NCBI RefSeq assembly: GCF_947500835.1
Contig: NZ_CANMTQ010000005.1
Location: 62,001 to 126,000, forward strand
Direction of reading: 5' to 3'
Origin: an uncultured Halomonas sp.
Lineage (GTDB): Bacteria > Pseudomonadota > Gammaproteobacteria > Pseudomonadales > Halomonadaceae
DNA length: 64,000 nucleotides
Shown: positions 47,528 to 56,079 of the stretch, piece after piece
Position numbering within the stretch: position 1 is the stretch's first letter
How the letters are laid out: each line of letters opens with the position of its first letter
The notes under the pieces: generated by a model
The model's database searches: none
What the model saw: only the letters and a program-made list of their open reading frames with translations
What the model was told of the DNA's origin: nothing
Position numbers and translations under genes: made by a program

Positions 47528-48766
47528 ATGCAGACCAACTTCACTGAAGCAGACCTGCAGAAACCGCATATCCGCGAGGCGGATCGCGTGCTGCGCACCT
47601 GTGTGCATTGTGGCTTCTGCAACGCCACCTGCCCCACCTATCAGCTGCTGGGAGATGAGCGTGACGGCCCCCGCGGGCGCATCTATCTGATGAAGGAGCT
47701 GCTGGAAAGCCCCGACGATGACGATCAAGTAACGAAAGAAACCCAGCTTCACCTGGATCGCTGTCTGACTTGTCGTAACTGTGAGACCACCTGCCCCTCC
47801 GGCGTCGAATACCACAAATTGCTGGATATCGGCCGCGCCGAAGTCGATCGTCGCGTGGGCCGTACGCCCAAGGAGCGCGCCTTGCGTTTCGGCCTGCGTC
47901 ATGCGCTGGTCGAACCCAAGCGCTTCAAGGCACTGCTCAAGCTGGGTCAGGTCTTTCGCCCATTGGTGCCTGGCGCGCTCAGTAACAAGATGCCCGCCAC
48001 GCCGATAGCCCCCGGCAAACGTCCCGAGGGCAGGCAGCATGCGCGGCAAATGCTGATTCTCGAAGGCTGCGTGCAACCCGGGCTCTCTCCCAACACCAAT
48101 GCCGCCACCGCCCGGGTGCTAGACCGGTTTGGCATCGGCCTGACCCCGGCGCCGGAAGTCGGCTGCTGTGGCGCCATCGACTATCACCTCAATGCCCAGC
48201 AGGCCGGTCGGCAGCGCATGCGTCACAACATCGATGCCTGGTGGCCCCATGTCGAGGCCGGCTGCGAGGCCATCGTACAAACCGCCAGCGGCTGCGGTGC
48301 GTTTGTGAAAGAGTATGGCGAGATGCTCGAAGATGACCCGGACTACGCACACAAAGCCAAGCGCATTAGTGCCCTCGCCAAGGATCTTGTCGAGATACTG
48401 CGCGAAGAAGACCTCGAGGCATTGAAGATCGAGGAGTCACGCAAGCTGGCCTTTCATTGCCCTTGCACCCTGCAGCATGCGCAGCGCCTGGGTGGCGTGG
48501 CCGAGGGCATACTCACTCGCCTTGGCTTCTCCCTGACGCCGGTGCAGGACGCTCATCTTTGCTGTGGCTCTGCGGGCACCTACTCCGTCACTCAGCCGGA
48601 ACTGGCGAAACAGCTGCGGGACAACAAGCTCGATGCCTTGGAAGCGGGCAATCCGGAAACGATCGTTACCGCCAACATCGGCTGTCAGACACACCTGGAT
48701 GGCGCCGGCCGAACCCGGGTTCGGCACTGGATCGAGGTCGTCGACGAGGCGCTAGCAACAGCGTGA
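47528..48766 (+). CDS. glcF: Glycolate oxidase iron-sulfur subunit GlcF
   Basis: 412 residues. Two [4Fe-4S] motifs, CVHCGFCNATCPTY (about 27-40) and CLTCRNCETTCPSG (about 79-92), precede two CCG-type domains (VGCCGAIDYHLN; LCCGSAGTYSV). It carries electrons from the flavin subunits to the quinone pool. It starts 2 bases after the glcE stop, so translation is coupled. Confidence 0.95.
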   Translation: MQTNFTEADLQKPHIREADRVLRTCVHCGFCNATCPTYQLLGDERDGPRGRIYLMKELLESPDDDDQVTKETQLHLDRCLTCRNCETTCPSGVEYHKLLDIGRAEVDRRVGRTPKERALRFGLRHALVEPKRFKALLKLGQVFRPLVPGALSNKMPATPIAPGKRPEGRQHARQMLILEGCVQPGLSPNTNAATARVLDRFGIGLTPAPEVGCCGAIDYHLNAQQAGRQRMRHNIDAWWPHVEAGCEAIVQTASGCGAFVKEYGEMLEDDPDYAHKAKRISALAKDLVEILREEDLEALKIEESRKLAFHCPCTLQHAQRLGGVAEGILTRLGFSLTPVQDAHLCCGSAGTYSVTQPELAKQLRDNKLDALEAGNPETIVTANIGCQTHLDGAGRTRVRHWIEVVDEALATA

Positions 48767-48803
48767 ATCCGATCACAAGATTTCAATCAAACGGAGTGAC
48801 AAG

Positions 48804-49211
48804 ATGCAACAGAAACCCGCACTGACCCTCGATGACGTCAACGCTATCCTCGACGCTGCTCAAAAAGAAGCCGAGGCCAATGGTTGGGCGATCACGATCG
48901 CCGTGGTAGACGATGGCGGTCATTTACTGGGCCTGCGCCGCCTCGATGACTGCTCGCCCATTTCCAGCTACATCGCCAACGAGAAGGCACGCGCCGCTGC
49001 CCTGGGACGCCGTGAATCCCAGGCATACGAAGAAATGATCAATAACGGACGCACGGCATTTCTTTCGGCGCCGGTATTGCAGGGCATGATGACAGGGGGT
49101 GTGCCGGTGATGGTAGCCGGCCAGGTCGCAGGCGCCGCAGGTGTCTCCGGTGTCAAACCCGATCAGGACGCCCAAGTGGCCAAGGCAGGAATTCAAGCGA
49201 TCAGCAGTTGA
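48804..49211 (+). CDS. glcG: GlcG/HbpS-like heme-binding-family protein
   Basis: 135 residues of the GlcG/HbpS (DUF336) family, with LDDVNAILDAAQKEAEANGW at the N-terminus and VVDDGGHLLGLRRLDD. Its role beside glycolate oxidase is unknown, although it is commonly in glc operons; relatives bind heme or act in corrinoid and diol use. GGAG lies upstream of the ATG, 37 bases after glcF. Confidence 0.88.
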   Translation: MQQKPALTLDDVNAILDAAQKEAEANGWAITIAVVDDGGHLLGLRRLDDCSPISSYIANEKARAAALGRRESQAYEEMINNGRTAFLSAPVLQGMMTGGVPVMVAGQVAGAAGVSGVKPDQDAQVAKAGIQAISS

Positions 49212-49257
49212 GTCAACGAAACGTCCCTAGGCTAAATACGCAAATACCAGAGAAATG

Positions 49258-49289
49258 AAAAACGGAAGACCTCCAAGAGGCCTTCCGTT
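49258..49289 (-). terminator. Terminator between glcG and pmp3 (mainly minus strand)
   Basis: A 12-base-pair stem (ACGGAAGGCCTC with GAGGTCTTCCGT) with a 3-base loop, followed by TTTTTC on the minus strand, downstream of pmp3. The plus strand has only a weak T run, so it may serve glcG as well. Confidence 0.75.
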
Positions 49290-49345
49290 GTCATTTCTGC
49301 TTTACACATTCCATCGACATCGTACCAATGGAACATTATCTGCAA

Positions 49346-49504
49346 TCAGCGGCGGGCGATGATCCAGATGGCGTGGATGATTCCGGGAATGTAGCCGAGA
49401 ATCGTCAGAAGAATGTTGATCCAGAAGTGCAACCCCAGCCCCACCTGAAGAAATACGCCTACCGGGGGCAGCAGAATGGCGAGAATGATGCGAATGATAT
49501 CCAT
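49346..49504 (-). CDS. YqaE/Pmp3-family membrane protein
   Basis: 52 residues from the ATG at 49504, preceded by AAGGAGG 7 bases upstream. Two hydrophobic helices with LLPPVGVFLQVGLG and WINILLTILGYIPGIIHAIW match the Pmp3/YqaE family of tiny inner-membrane proteins linked with membrane potential and salt tolerance in yeast and plants. The bacterial role is not established. Confidence 0.9.
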   Translation of the reverse strand: MDIIRIILAILLPPVGVFLQVGLGLHFWINILLTILGYIPGIIHAIWIIARR

Positions 49505-49579
49505 GTAAAAACCTCCTTGTTGTCGATTGTTTGCCAATGAAATTGGCGACTGACGGCACCCATCATACGTGAGTGTTTT

Positions 49580-49822
49580 CTAGTCGTCATTCTCCTGCGA
49601 GGATGCACGAGGGTGGATCTTTTGCGTGAGACGCCCTGAACCCTTTGCCAACTGATCATGATGGCGCTCCCAATCCTCCCAATCGAAAGGCGTTCCGCTG
49701 CGAGGTGGATGGTTGCCCGCCTCACGGGCTCGCGCCCAGGCCAGCTCTTCGAGGGTCTGAGGTTTGGCGTCTTCCTTGTCCAGATCGATACCTTTTTTCG
49801 CCATATAATCCCGTGCATTCAT
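49580..49822 (-). CDS. Small hypothetical protein
   Basis: 80 residues from the ATG at 49822 (TAGGAGA 6 bases upstream); in-frame starts further upstream are unsupported. It is hydrophilic with MNARDYMAKKGIDL, an acidic LEELAWARAREAG helix and a Trp-rich DWEDWERHH. No family is recognised. It lies 75 bases upstream of pmp3 on the same strand and may be co-transcribed. Confidence 0.65.
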   Translation of the reverse strand: MNARDYMAKKGIDLDKEDAKPQTLEELAWARAREAGNHPPRSGTPFDWEDWERHHDQLAKGSGRLTQKIHPRASSQENDD

Positions 49823-50205
49823 TGCTGGTCTCCTAAGATAAAAACCGCCATGACCTGAAGCTTGGTGAGAGAATTTCTGAGTCGCCAGACGCTCATGGCG
49901 ATATTGCGACTGGCAAGATTCGTCTACAACCACTAGCGTTTGGATAAATTTGCTGCAGGAAGGTTCAGCATATGATCATGAAGAACATGCCATGAGTCTT
50001 TTGCGATGCATAAATCACCATCCTGGGAATGGGCTATGCTGGATTGAAGGCGCATTACGATAACAAGACATAAACAGCCTGGAGAATCTGTTTCGACATT
50101 CAAGGATGCACTGCTCGATCCGAACGCCAACCTTTGGATGAGTTCGCTGATCGCCTAGCGATGCATGGAGTATGGCGTGCAAACTACTGAAAGAAGGAAC
50201 GCTTC
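49823..50205. other. Gene-free region before the CBS protein gene
   Basis: 383 bases with no supportable gene, repeat or strong hairpin. It must hold promoters for the small minus-strand gene and for the CBS protein gene. Confidence 0.4.
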
Positions 50206-50616
50206 ATGAGCAAGAAAGCCCCTACTACTGTCGGCGAGATCATGTCCCGAGACTGCTTTCGAGTATCCGGCTCGACCTCCGTGGCCACGCTTGTTACCGG
50301 CCTTACGCTTCATCGCTTGCCCGGCGCTCCCGTCGTGGACGATCACGATCGCCTGATCGGCTTCATTTCCGGACAGGATATTCTGGGCAAGCTGCTCGAC
50401 AGCGCCTATCACGGGGGCCAACCCGCCCTGGTAAGGGAGTTGATGCGCGAGGAAGTGCTCACGGTTTCACCAGACAAGAGCATTGTCGACTTGGCTCAAG
50501 AGATGCTCGGCAAAAAACCCAAGATCTACCCGGTGGTGGATGAGCATCGTTTGCTCGGGATCGTCACGCGTCGGGATATCCTGAACGCCATTGCCTCGAT
50601 GCGCGGCAGCCTTTGA
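50206..50616 (+). CDS. CBS-domain protein
   Basis: 136 residues made of two tandem CBS motifs (about 8-60 and 75-130), with GAPVVDDHDRLIGFISGQDIL and VVDEHRLLGIVTRRDILNAI. Stand-alone CBS pairs bind adenine nucleotides and act as energy or redox sensors. AAGGA lies 7 bases before the ATG. No partner gene is beside it. Confidence 0.9.
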   Translation: MSKKAPTTVGEIMSRDCFRVSGSTSVATLVTGLTLHRLPGAPVVDDHDRLIGFISGQDILGKLLDSAYHGGQPALVRELMREEVLTVSPDKSIVDLAQEMLGKKPKIYPVVDEHRLLGIVTRRDILNAIASMRGSL

Positions 50617-50642
50617 GCAAGCCCACGTGATGCACGACGCTC

Positions 50643-50673
50643 AAAAAAGACCGCCGCGTCGATGACGCGGCGG
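50643..50673 (-). terminator. Strong hairpin with T run on the minus strand
   Basis: A perfect 10-base-pair stem (CCGCCGCGTC with GACGCGGCGG) and a 3-base loop are followed by TCTTTTTT only on the minus strand. On the plus strand AAAAGG follows, so it would not end the CBS transcript well. It may stop transcription running leftward from the 51172 gene. Confidence 0.7.
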
Positions 50674-50862
50674 AAAAGGATCGAATACAGTAAGCATAGA
50701 CGCAATATTCAGCATTGCAGGAACGTTGCGTTGTTCCTTGTGACCACGAAATGCGTAAAATTCTCCCTTATGGAATAAAAATTTCCTGTGCTAGTGTTGA
50801 TTTCACATGGGTTTCGCGACCCTTGCAGGAACGCCTGGGAGTTCACTATCATGCACTTCAAA

Positions 50863-50938
50863 GCGGGTATAGCTCAGTTGGTAGAGCATCAGCTTCCCAA
50901 GCTGAGGGTCGAGGGTTCGAATCCCTTTGCCCGCTCCA
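50863..50938 (+). tRNA. tRNA-Gly(CCC)
   Basis: 76 bases with an encoded CCA. The acceptor stem GCGGGTA pairs with TGCCCGC; the D arm has AGCTCAGTTGGTAGAGC; the anticodon stem TCAGC/GCTGA carries loop TTCCCAA with CCC at 50896-50898; the T arm is GAGGGTTCGAATCCCTT. It reads the glycine codon GGG. Confidence 0.97.
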
Positions 50939-50965
50939 GGCTAATTCGGTCGAATTATATAGCGT

Positions 50966-51172
50966 CTATTCTGCACCCGGATCGGCATCTTCGGCGTCGT
51001 CCCAGACAGCACGGTTGGAACTCTTCATGCTTTCCACTTCGTACTGGGCATCTTCATAATTGTCGTAAACGCCCAACGAAGTGCCAGTATCGCTGTCATA
51101 TACCTCATAGCGTACCGTCGCATCATCATCTGAATCCTTCAATTCACGAATTTCGATCGCCTCGTTAAGCAT
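50966..51172 (-). CDS. Small acidic hypothetical protein
   Basis: 68 residues, strongly acidic (many Asp and Glu), with a compact core of alternating polar and hydrophobic residues (TVRYEVYDSDTGTSLGVYDN) that suggests a beta-rich fold. No family is recognised. GAAGGAG 5 bases before the ATG supports expression. Confidence 0.6.
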   Translation of the reverse strand: MLNEAIEIRELKDSDDDATVRYEVYDSDTGTSLGVYDNYEDAQYEVESMKSSNRAVWDDAEDADPGAE

Positions 51173-51372
51173 CGGTACTCCTTCGCTGCAGTGAATTGCG
51201 CTCGACTCTTGCCCCGCACGGGGTTAGGTGAGGCAACAATTGATCGTTTCCGACAATGATATAGCGACAAGGATAATGCAATACAAGTTCACATAAGCTG
51301 CACCCTCGCGGCCTCGGTTTGCGAATCGAGATCCATGTCGGCGCAGGATTCAAACAGGTCAGGTTAATCATC

Positions 51373-51744
51373 ATGCTCGTGTATCTTGTTGCTTTTGCTG
51401 TTTGTCTGCTGGTGATCGGCACTAGTATGGCCTTGCTCATGAGCATGAGCACGCCACGCTATCGCACCGAGCCACAGCATTTGCTCGGGCTCTTCGATCG
51501 GGTGTTGAATCATCAGGCATCGGAGACCGAGTGGCATGCACTGGTGGGCTATCCCATTCGTCATGACGAGTCTCTCGAGTCCGTCCGACGCAGTGCGCAA
51601 GACATCATGGACGATCACGGTCGCCCTTGGCAGGCCGCGCAGGGGGGGTGCCTGTTGTCTCGCAGCGGGCGCGAGGAATTGACCATCCTGCGTGATGAGC
51701 TGGCCTCTCGCGTGCTACAGGAGCAGGGCAAGCAATCGTTTTAG
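51373..51744 (+). CDS. Hypothetical protein with one N-terminal membrane helix
   Basis: 123 residues from the ATG at 51373; an upstream TTG start at 51319 is less likely. One hydrophobic segment (about 1-23: LVYLVAFAVCLLVIGTSMAL) is followed by a soluble helical domain with many Arg, Glu and His. No family is recognised. It ends 49 bases before the AraC gene on the same strand. Confidence 0.55.
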   Translation: MLVYLVAFAVCLLVIGTSMALLMSMSTPRYRTEPQHLLGLFDRVLNHQASETEWHALVGYPIRHDESLESVRRSAQDIMDDHGRPWQAAQGGCLLSRSGREELTILRDELASRVLQEQGKQSF

Positions 51745-51793
51745 TCACGCAATCATTGTTTTATTCCACCGATTTGACGTTACGAGACCGCTC

Positions 51794-52579
51794 ATGACTA
51801 GCGCCATTCGCCAGATACCCCTCGATAATGCCATCAAGCATCACGCCCACAGCTACCACCAGATCGTGATCGGCCTCGAAGGCCATGCCAGATTCGAGAT
51901 CGAGGGCTTGAAGGGAAGAATCGCGCCTTTGGGTGGCTGCATCGTGCCGGCCAATCACACTCATTACTACACCGGGGTCGGCCCCAATCGCCAACTGATC
52001 TTTGATCTTCCCGAGGATGCCCCTGCGCTTTCCGGCGATCATCGCACGTTGGTGCATCTGTTTGACGCACCGCGTTTTTTCACTCTGGACGATTCACTAC
52101 AGGCCTATCTGCGCTTTTTGATGATGGAGATGGAGCAACCCCACCACGCCCCGAGCGAGCTGCTGGCGACTACCTTTTTAGGCTGTCTGCATGCACGTCT
52201 TGCCACCTCTTCGACTATTCTCAAGGCGCATCGACTCGACCTGACCGTCATCGATCGCTATATCCAGTCGCACTTGGCACAACGTCTGAGTGTCGCTGAC
52301 CTGGCGCGTCTTGCCTGTTTGAGCCAGGCGCACTTCAGCGACTGCTTTCGCCGGCAGACAGGCCTTTCCCCCTATCAGTATGTACTGCGCCAGCGCTTGG
52401 CAACCGCTCGTGAGCTACTAAGCTTTTCCTGCTTGCCCTTGAGTGAAGTGGCCGCCCGCACCGGTTTTTCCAGTCAAAGCGCCCTATCCCATGCAATTCG
52501 TCGCGCCTTTGATCGGACACCGAATCAATTACGCCAGGCAAGTCTCATTCGATATGCGAACGCGGCGCCTCTCGTCTAG
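51794..52579 (+). CDS. AraC-family transcriptional regulator, probable proline-utilisation activator
   Basis: 261 residues from the ATG at 51794; longer frames from upstream starts overlap the previous gene. A cupin-like N domain (HHAHSYHQIVIGLEGHARFE) precedes two C-terminal helix-turn-helices (LSVADLARLACLSQAHFSDC, LSEVAARTGFSSQSAL). It is 236 bases before putA. In Pseudomonas aeruginosa the AraC-type PruR activates the proline genes, so the same role is inferred here, in keeping with a PutA that has no DNA-binding domain. Confidence 0.85.
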   Translation: MTSAIRQIPLDNAIKHHAHSYHQIVIGLEGHARFEIEGLKGRIAPLGGCIVPANHTHYYTGVGPNRQLIFDLPEDAPALSGDHRTLVHLFDAPRFFTLDDSLQAYLRFLMMEMEQPHHAPSELLATTFLGCLHARLATSSTILKAHRLDLTVIDRYIQSHLAQRLSVADLARLACLSQAHFSDCFRRQTGLSPYQYVLRQRLATARELLSFSCLPLSEVAARTGFSSQSALSHAIRRAFDRTPNQLRQASLIRYANAAPLV

Positions 52580-52584
52580 CAATC

Positions 52585-52594
52585 ATTAGACCAA
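52585..52594 (-). promoter_or_regulatory. TTGGTCTAAT motif between araC and putA
   Basis: The 10-mer TTGGTCTAAT on the minus strand is identical to the one upstream of the lactate/glycolate permease. It starts 6 bases after the AraC stop and 222 bases before putA. Chance is possible, as only two exact copies were noticed. Confidence 0.3.
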
Positions 52595-52815
52595 CGTATA
52601 AAGCTTTTCCCTATTGCCATACTTTTTCCTCGATTTATGCAAATGTAACCGAGGAATTGGCAAGACGGATGGCTATCGTCCACCCTAGATTCATACGTCG
52701 CGCGATTCACGCGCCCCCAAACGGTGTCGCTTGCTCCATAAATTCAGACGCCTGTCGTTCATTCACGAATAGCGACAACTGATTCGAGCTGGGAACCACG
52801 TCGAGAGGCCATTTC

Positions 52816-55800
52816 ATGCTTACCGCCAAGACCATGCTGGATACCGCCACCTGGCAGCAGGATCTAGACGCGCTGCTCACGTCCGTCAGCGACCATTACA
52901 TCGTCAATGAGGAGCAGTTCGTCGCGGAATTCGTCGATCTTCTTCAAGCCGATGAGGACGACTTCACGCGAATTGCGAAAAAGACTGCGGAGCTTGTGCG
53001 GGAAGTGCGCGGCATGGATACGGCAGTGGACTCCATTGATGAGCTGCTGCAGCAGTATAGCCTCGATACTCATGAAGGCCTGATGCTGATGTGCTTGGCG
53101 GAAGCCATGCTGCGCATCCCGGACAAGGCTACCGCGGATGCGCTGATCGACGATCGCCTAGGCCCGGCGGACTGGAAATCCCATCTGGGCCAGAGCGACT
53201 CCTGGTTCGTCAACGCCTCGACCTGGGGGCTCTTGATGACCGGCCGCGTGCTGCAGATGGACAAGCCCAAGGAAGGCAAGCCCGCCAACTTCATCAATCG
53301 CATGACCAACCGCATGGGCGAGCCAGTCATCCGCAAAGCCATGTATCAGGCGATGAAGATCATGGGCCGCCAGTTCGTGCTGGGACGCACCATCGATGAA
53401 GCCTTGAAGCGCTCACAGCCATTGTTCGACAAGGGTTACACCTACTCCTATGACATGCTCGGCGAGGCTGCCCGCACTCGGGAAGACGCTCGGCGCTACT
53501 TCGAGGACTATGCCCACGCCATCAAGCAGGTCGGCGCCACCAGCCAGAAGCTTGATGACAAGACCCCGGAGCCTTCAGTCTCGATCAAGCTCTCGGCGCT
53601 GCATCCGCGCTACGAATTCGGTCGGCGCGAGCAGGTGCTGGAAGAGCTCGTGGGCACGGTCAAGGAACTGGTGGTCATGGCCCGAGAGCGCCAGGTGGAG
53701 CTCACCGTGGACGCTGAAGAGGTCGATCGCCTGGAACTCTCCCTCGAGGTCTTTCGCGCCGTCTACGAAAGCGAGGCCTGCAAGGGCTGGGGGCACTTCG
53801 GCATCGTCGTCCAAGCCTATGCCAAGCGCGCCCTACCGGTGCTGCACTACATCAATCGCCTGGCGGATCTACAGGGCGATGTGATTCCCATGCGACTGGT
53901 AAAAGGCGCCTACTGGGATACCGAGGTCAAGGAAACCCAGATGGTGGGCGTGGATGGCTATCCGGTGTTCACCCGCAAGGCCAATACCGATGTCGCCTAT
54001 CTGGGCTGCGTACATTTCCTGCTTTCGGAAAACACCCGCGGACGCATCTTCCCGCAGTTTGCTACTCACAATGCTCATACCATCAGCACTATTTTGGAAC
54101 TCGCCAACGAATCCACCCGCCCCTTCGAATTCCAGCGTTTGCACGGGATGGGCGAAGCGCTTTATGAAGCCGCACTCAAGCGTGCGCCCTCGGGCACTTA
54201 TTGCCGCATCTACGCCCCGGTAGGCGCCCACAAGGATCTGCTGCCCTATCTGGTGCGCCGCCTGCTGGAGAACGGCGCCAACTCCTCTTTCGTGCATCAG
54301 CTGGTCGATCCCAAGGTGCCGGTGGAGTCGCTTTGCGTGCATCCTGTCGAGACCCTCAAGCAGTACGACAGCTACTACAACCCGAAAATCCCGCTGCCCC
54401 CGGATCTTTACGGCAACAAGCGCCGCAATTCCAAGGGCATCAATTTGAACATCAGGAGCCAGTACCAGCCACTGATGGACGCCATGGCGGAGTTCATGGA
54501 CACGACCTATGACGTCAAGCCGCTACTCGGGATCGATGTGACCGATGACAAGGCGCAACGCCATGAGGTCATGAGCCCCTTTGATACGACGCAGCGGGTC
54601 GGCAGCGTGCAGTGGACCAGCGAGGATCAGGCACAAAAAGCCGTGGATGTCGCCTGGGATGCTTTTCCACGCTGGCGGGATACGCCGGTCGATGAGCGGG
54701 CCCGGATCATCGAGCGTTTTGCGGACTCCCTGGAGACCCACACGCCCGAACTGATGACCCTGTGCTGCCGGGAAGGCGGCAAGCTGTTGACGGATGGGGT
54801 CGATGAGATTCGCGAAGCGGTGGATTTTTGCCGCTACTACGCCACTCGCGCGCGTGAACTGTTTGGCGAGACCACCCTGCTTCCCGGCCCTACCGGTGAA
54901 GTCAACGAACTCTCTATGAGTGGCAAGGGGGTATTCGCCTGTATCAGCCCCTGGAACTTCCCGGTAGCAATCTTCTGCGGCCAGATGGTGGCGGCAGCGG
55001 TCTCCGGCAACAGCGTACTGGCCAAGCCAGCAGAGCAGACTTCCCTGATCGCCCATCGTGTTGTCGAGTTGCTGCATGAGGCCGGCATGCCTCGTGATGT
55101 GGTGCAGCTACTGCCTGGCGACGGCCCGACGGTGGGCAGCGTACTCTCATCGGATCCGCGCATCACCGGTGTCGCCTTTACCGGCTCCACCGCCACCGCG
55201 AATCTCATCAATCGTGCATTGGCCGCTCGAGAAAATGCCCCCTTGCCGGCGCTGATTGCCGAGACTGGTGGACTCAACGCCATGATCGTCGATTCTACCG
55301 CCCTACCGGAACAGGTGGTTGTGGATGTGGTTCGTTCGTCGTTCCAGAGTGCCGGACAGCGCTGCTCGGCGCTGCGCATTCTCTACTTGCAGGAAGACGT
55401 AGCGGATCGGGTCATTGAAATCCTGAAGGGCGCCATGGCAGAACTCAGTATTGGTGATCCACGTAACCTGGGTACCGATGTGGGGCCGGTGATCGACGAC
55501 GAGGCACGTGAAAACTTGCAAGCCTATATCGACAAGCTCAAGGGCGAAAATCGCCTGGTGGCGGAAACACCGCTGACCGGTGAGCATATCGATCAAGGCA
55601 GGTTCATCGCACCGACGGCCTTTGCGGTATCCGGTATCGAAGAGATGGAAAGCGAGCAGTTCGGGCCGATATTGCATATTGCCCGCTACAAGTCTGCGGA
55701 TATCGACAAGGTCATCGAGACCATCAATGCCAAGGGCTACGGTCTTACCTTCGGCGTGCATAGTCGTAACGACTCCTTTGCCAAGGCGGTTGCGGACAAG

Positions 55801-56007
55801 GTGCGTGCGGGCAATGTGTACATCAATCGCAACATCATTGGTGCAGTGGTCGGTGTGCAGCCTTTCGGCGGACAAGGATTTTCCGGTACCGGTCCCAAGG
55901 CCGGCGGTCCACACTATCTATTGAGCTTCGCCACGGAAAAGACCCGCACCAACAACACCGCCGCTCTGGGAGGAAATGCCTCACTGCTTGCCCTGGGCGA
56001 TGAGTGA
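52816..56007 (+). CDS. putA: Bifunctional proline dehydrogenase / P5C dehydrogenase
   Basis: 1063 residues. A FAD-dependent proline dehydrogenase barrel (about 150-500, with KLSALHPRYEF and RLVKGAYWDTEVK) precedes the NAD-dependent L-glutamate-gamma-semialdehyde dehydrogenase (about 560-1045) with Glu816 (ETGGLNAMIVDS) and catalytic Cys850 (SAGQRCSALR). It oxidises proline to glutamate at the membrane with internal channelling. Unlike the 1320-residue E. coli protein it lacks the N-terminal ribbon-helix-helix repressor domain, so it cannot regulate itself. AGAGG lies 7 bases before the ATG. putP follows 72 bases on. Confidence 0.97.
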   Translation: MLTAKTMLDTATWQQDLDALLTSVSDHYIVNEEQFVAEFVDLLQADEDDFTRIAKKTAELVREVRGMDTAVDSIDELLQQYSLDTHEGLMLMCLAEAMLRIPDKATADALIDDRLGPADWKSHLGQSDSWFVNASTWGLLMTGRVLQMDKPKEGKPANFINRMTNRMGEPVIRKAMYQAMKIMGRQFVLGRTIDEALKRSQPLFDKGYTYSYDMLGEAARTREDARRYFEDYAHAIKQVGATSQKLDDKTPEPSVSIKLSALHPRYEFGRREQVLEELVGTVKELVVMARERQVELTVDAEEVDRLELSLEVFRAVYESEACKGWGHFGIVVQAYAKRALPVLHYINRLADLQGDVIPMRLVKGAYWDTEVKETQMVGVDGYPVFTRKANTDVAYLGCVHFLLSENTRGRIFPQFATHNAHTISTILELANESTRPFEFQRLHGMGEALYEAALKRAPSGTYCRIYAPVGAHKDLLPYLVRRLLENGANSSFVHQLVDPKVPVESLCVHPVETLKQYDSYYNPKIPLPPDLYGNKRRNSKGINLNIRSQYQPLMDAMAEFMDTTYDVKPLLGIDVTDDKAQRHEVMSPFDTTQRVGSVQWTSEDQAQKAVDVAWDAFPRWRDTPVDERARIIERFADSLETHTPELMTLCCREGGKLLTDGVDEIREAVDFCRYYATRARELFGETTLLPGPTGEVNELSMSGKGVFACISPWNFPVAIFCGQMVAAAVSGNSVLAKPAEQTSLIAHRVVELLHEAGMPRDVVQLLPGDGPTVGSVLSSDPRITGVAFTGSTATANLINRALAARENAPLPALIAETGGLNAMIVDSTALPEQVVVDVVRSSFQSAGQRCSALRILYLQEDVADRVIEILKGAMAELSIGDPRNLGTDVGPVIDDEARENLQAYIDKLKGENRLVAETPLTGEHIDQGRFIAPTAFAVSGIEEMESEQFGPILHIARYKSADIDKVIETINAKGYGLTFGVHSRNDSFAKAVADKVRAGNVYINRNIIGAVVGVQPFGGQGFSGTGPKAGGPHYLLSFATEKTRTNNTAALGGNASLLALGDE

Positions 56008-56079
56008 AGCCCGGAGCTAGAGACGACGAACACCCTGATGCAAAATCGAGAACAAATAACAATTGGATAGGAAAAACTC

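Noticed and set aside
49933..50130. A 65-residue minus-strand frame in the gap before the CBS gene
   Set aside because: No ribosome site, no hydrophobic or conserved pattern; composition looks non-coding.
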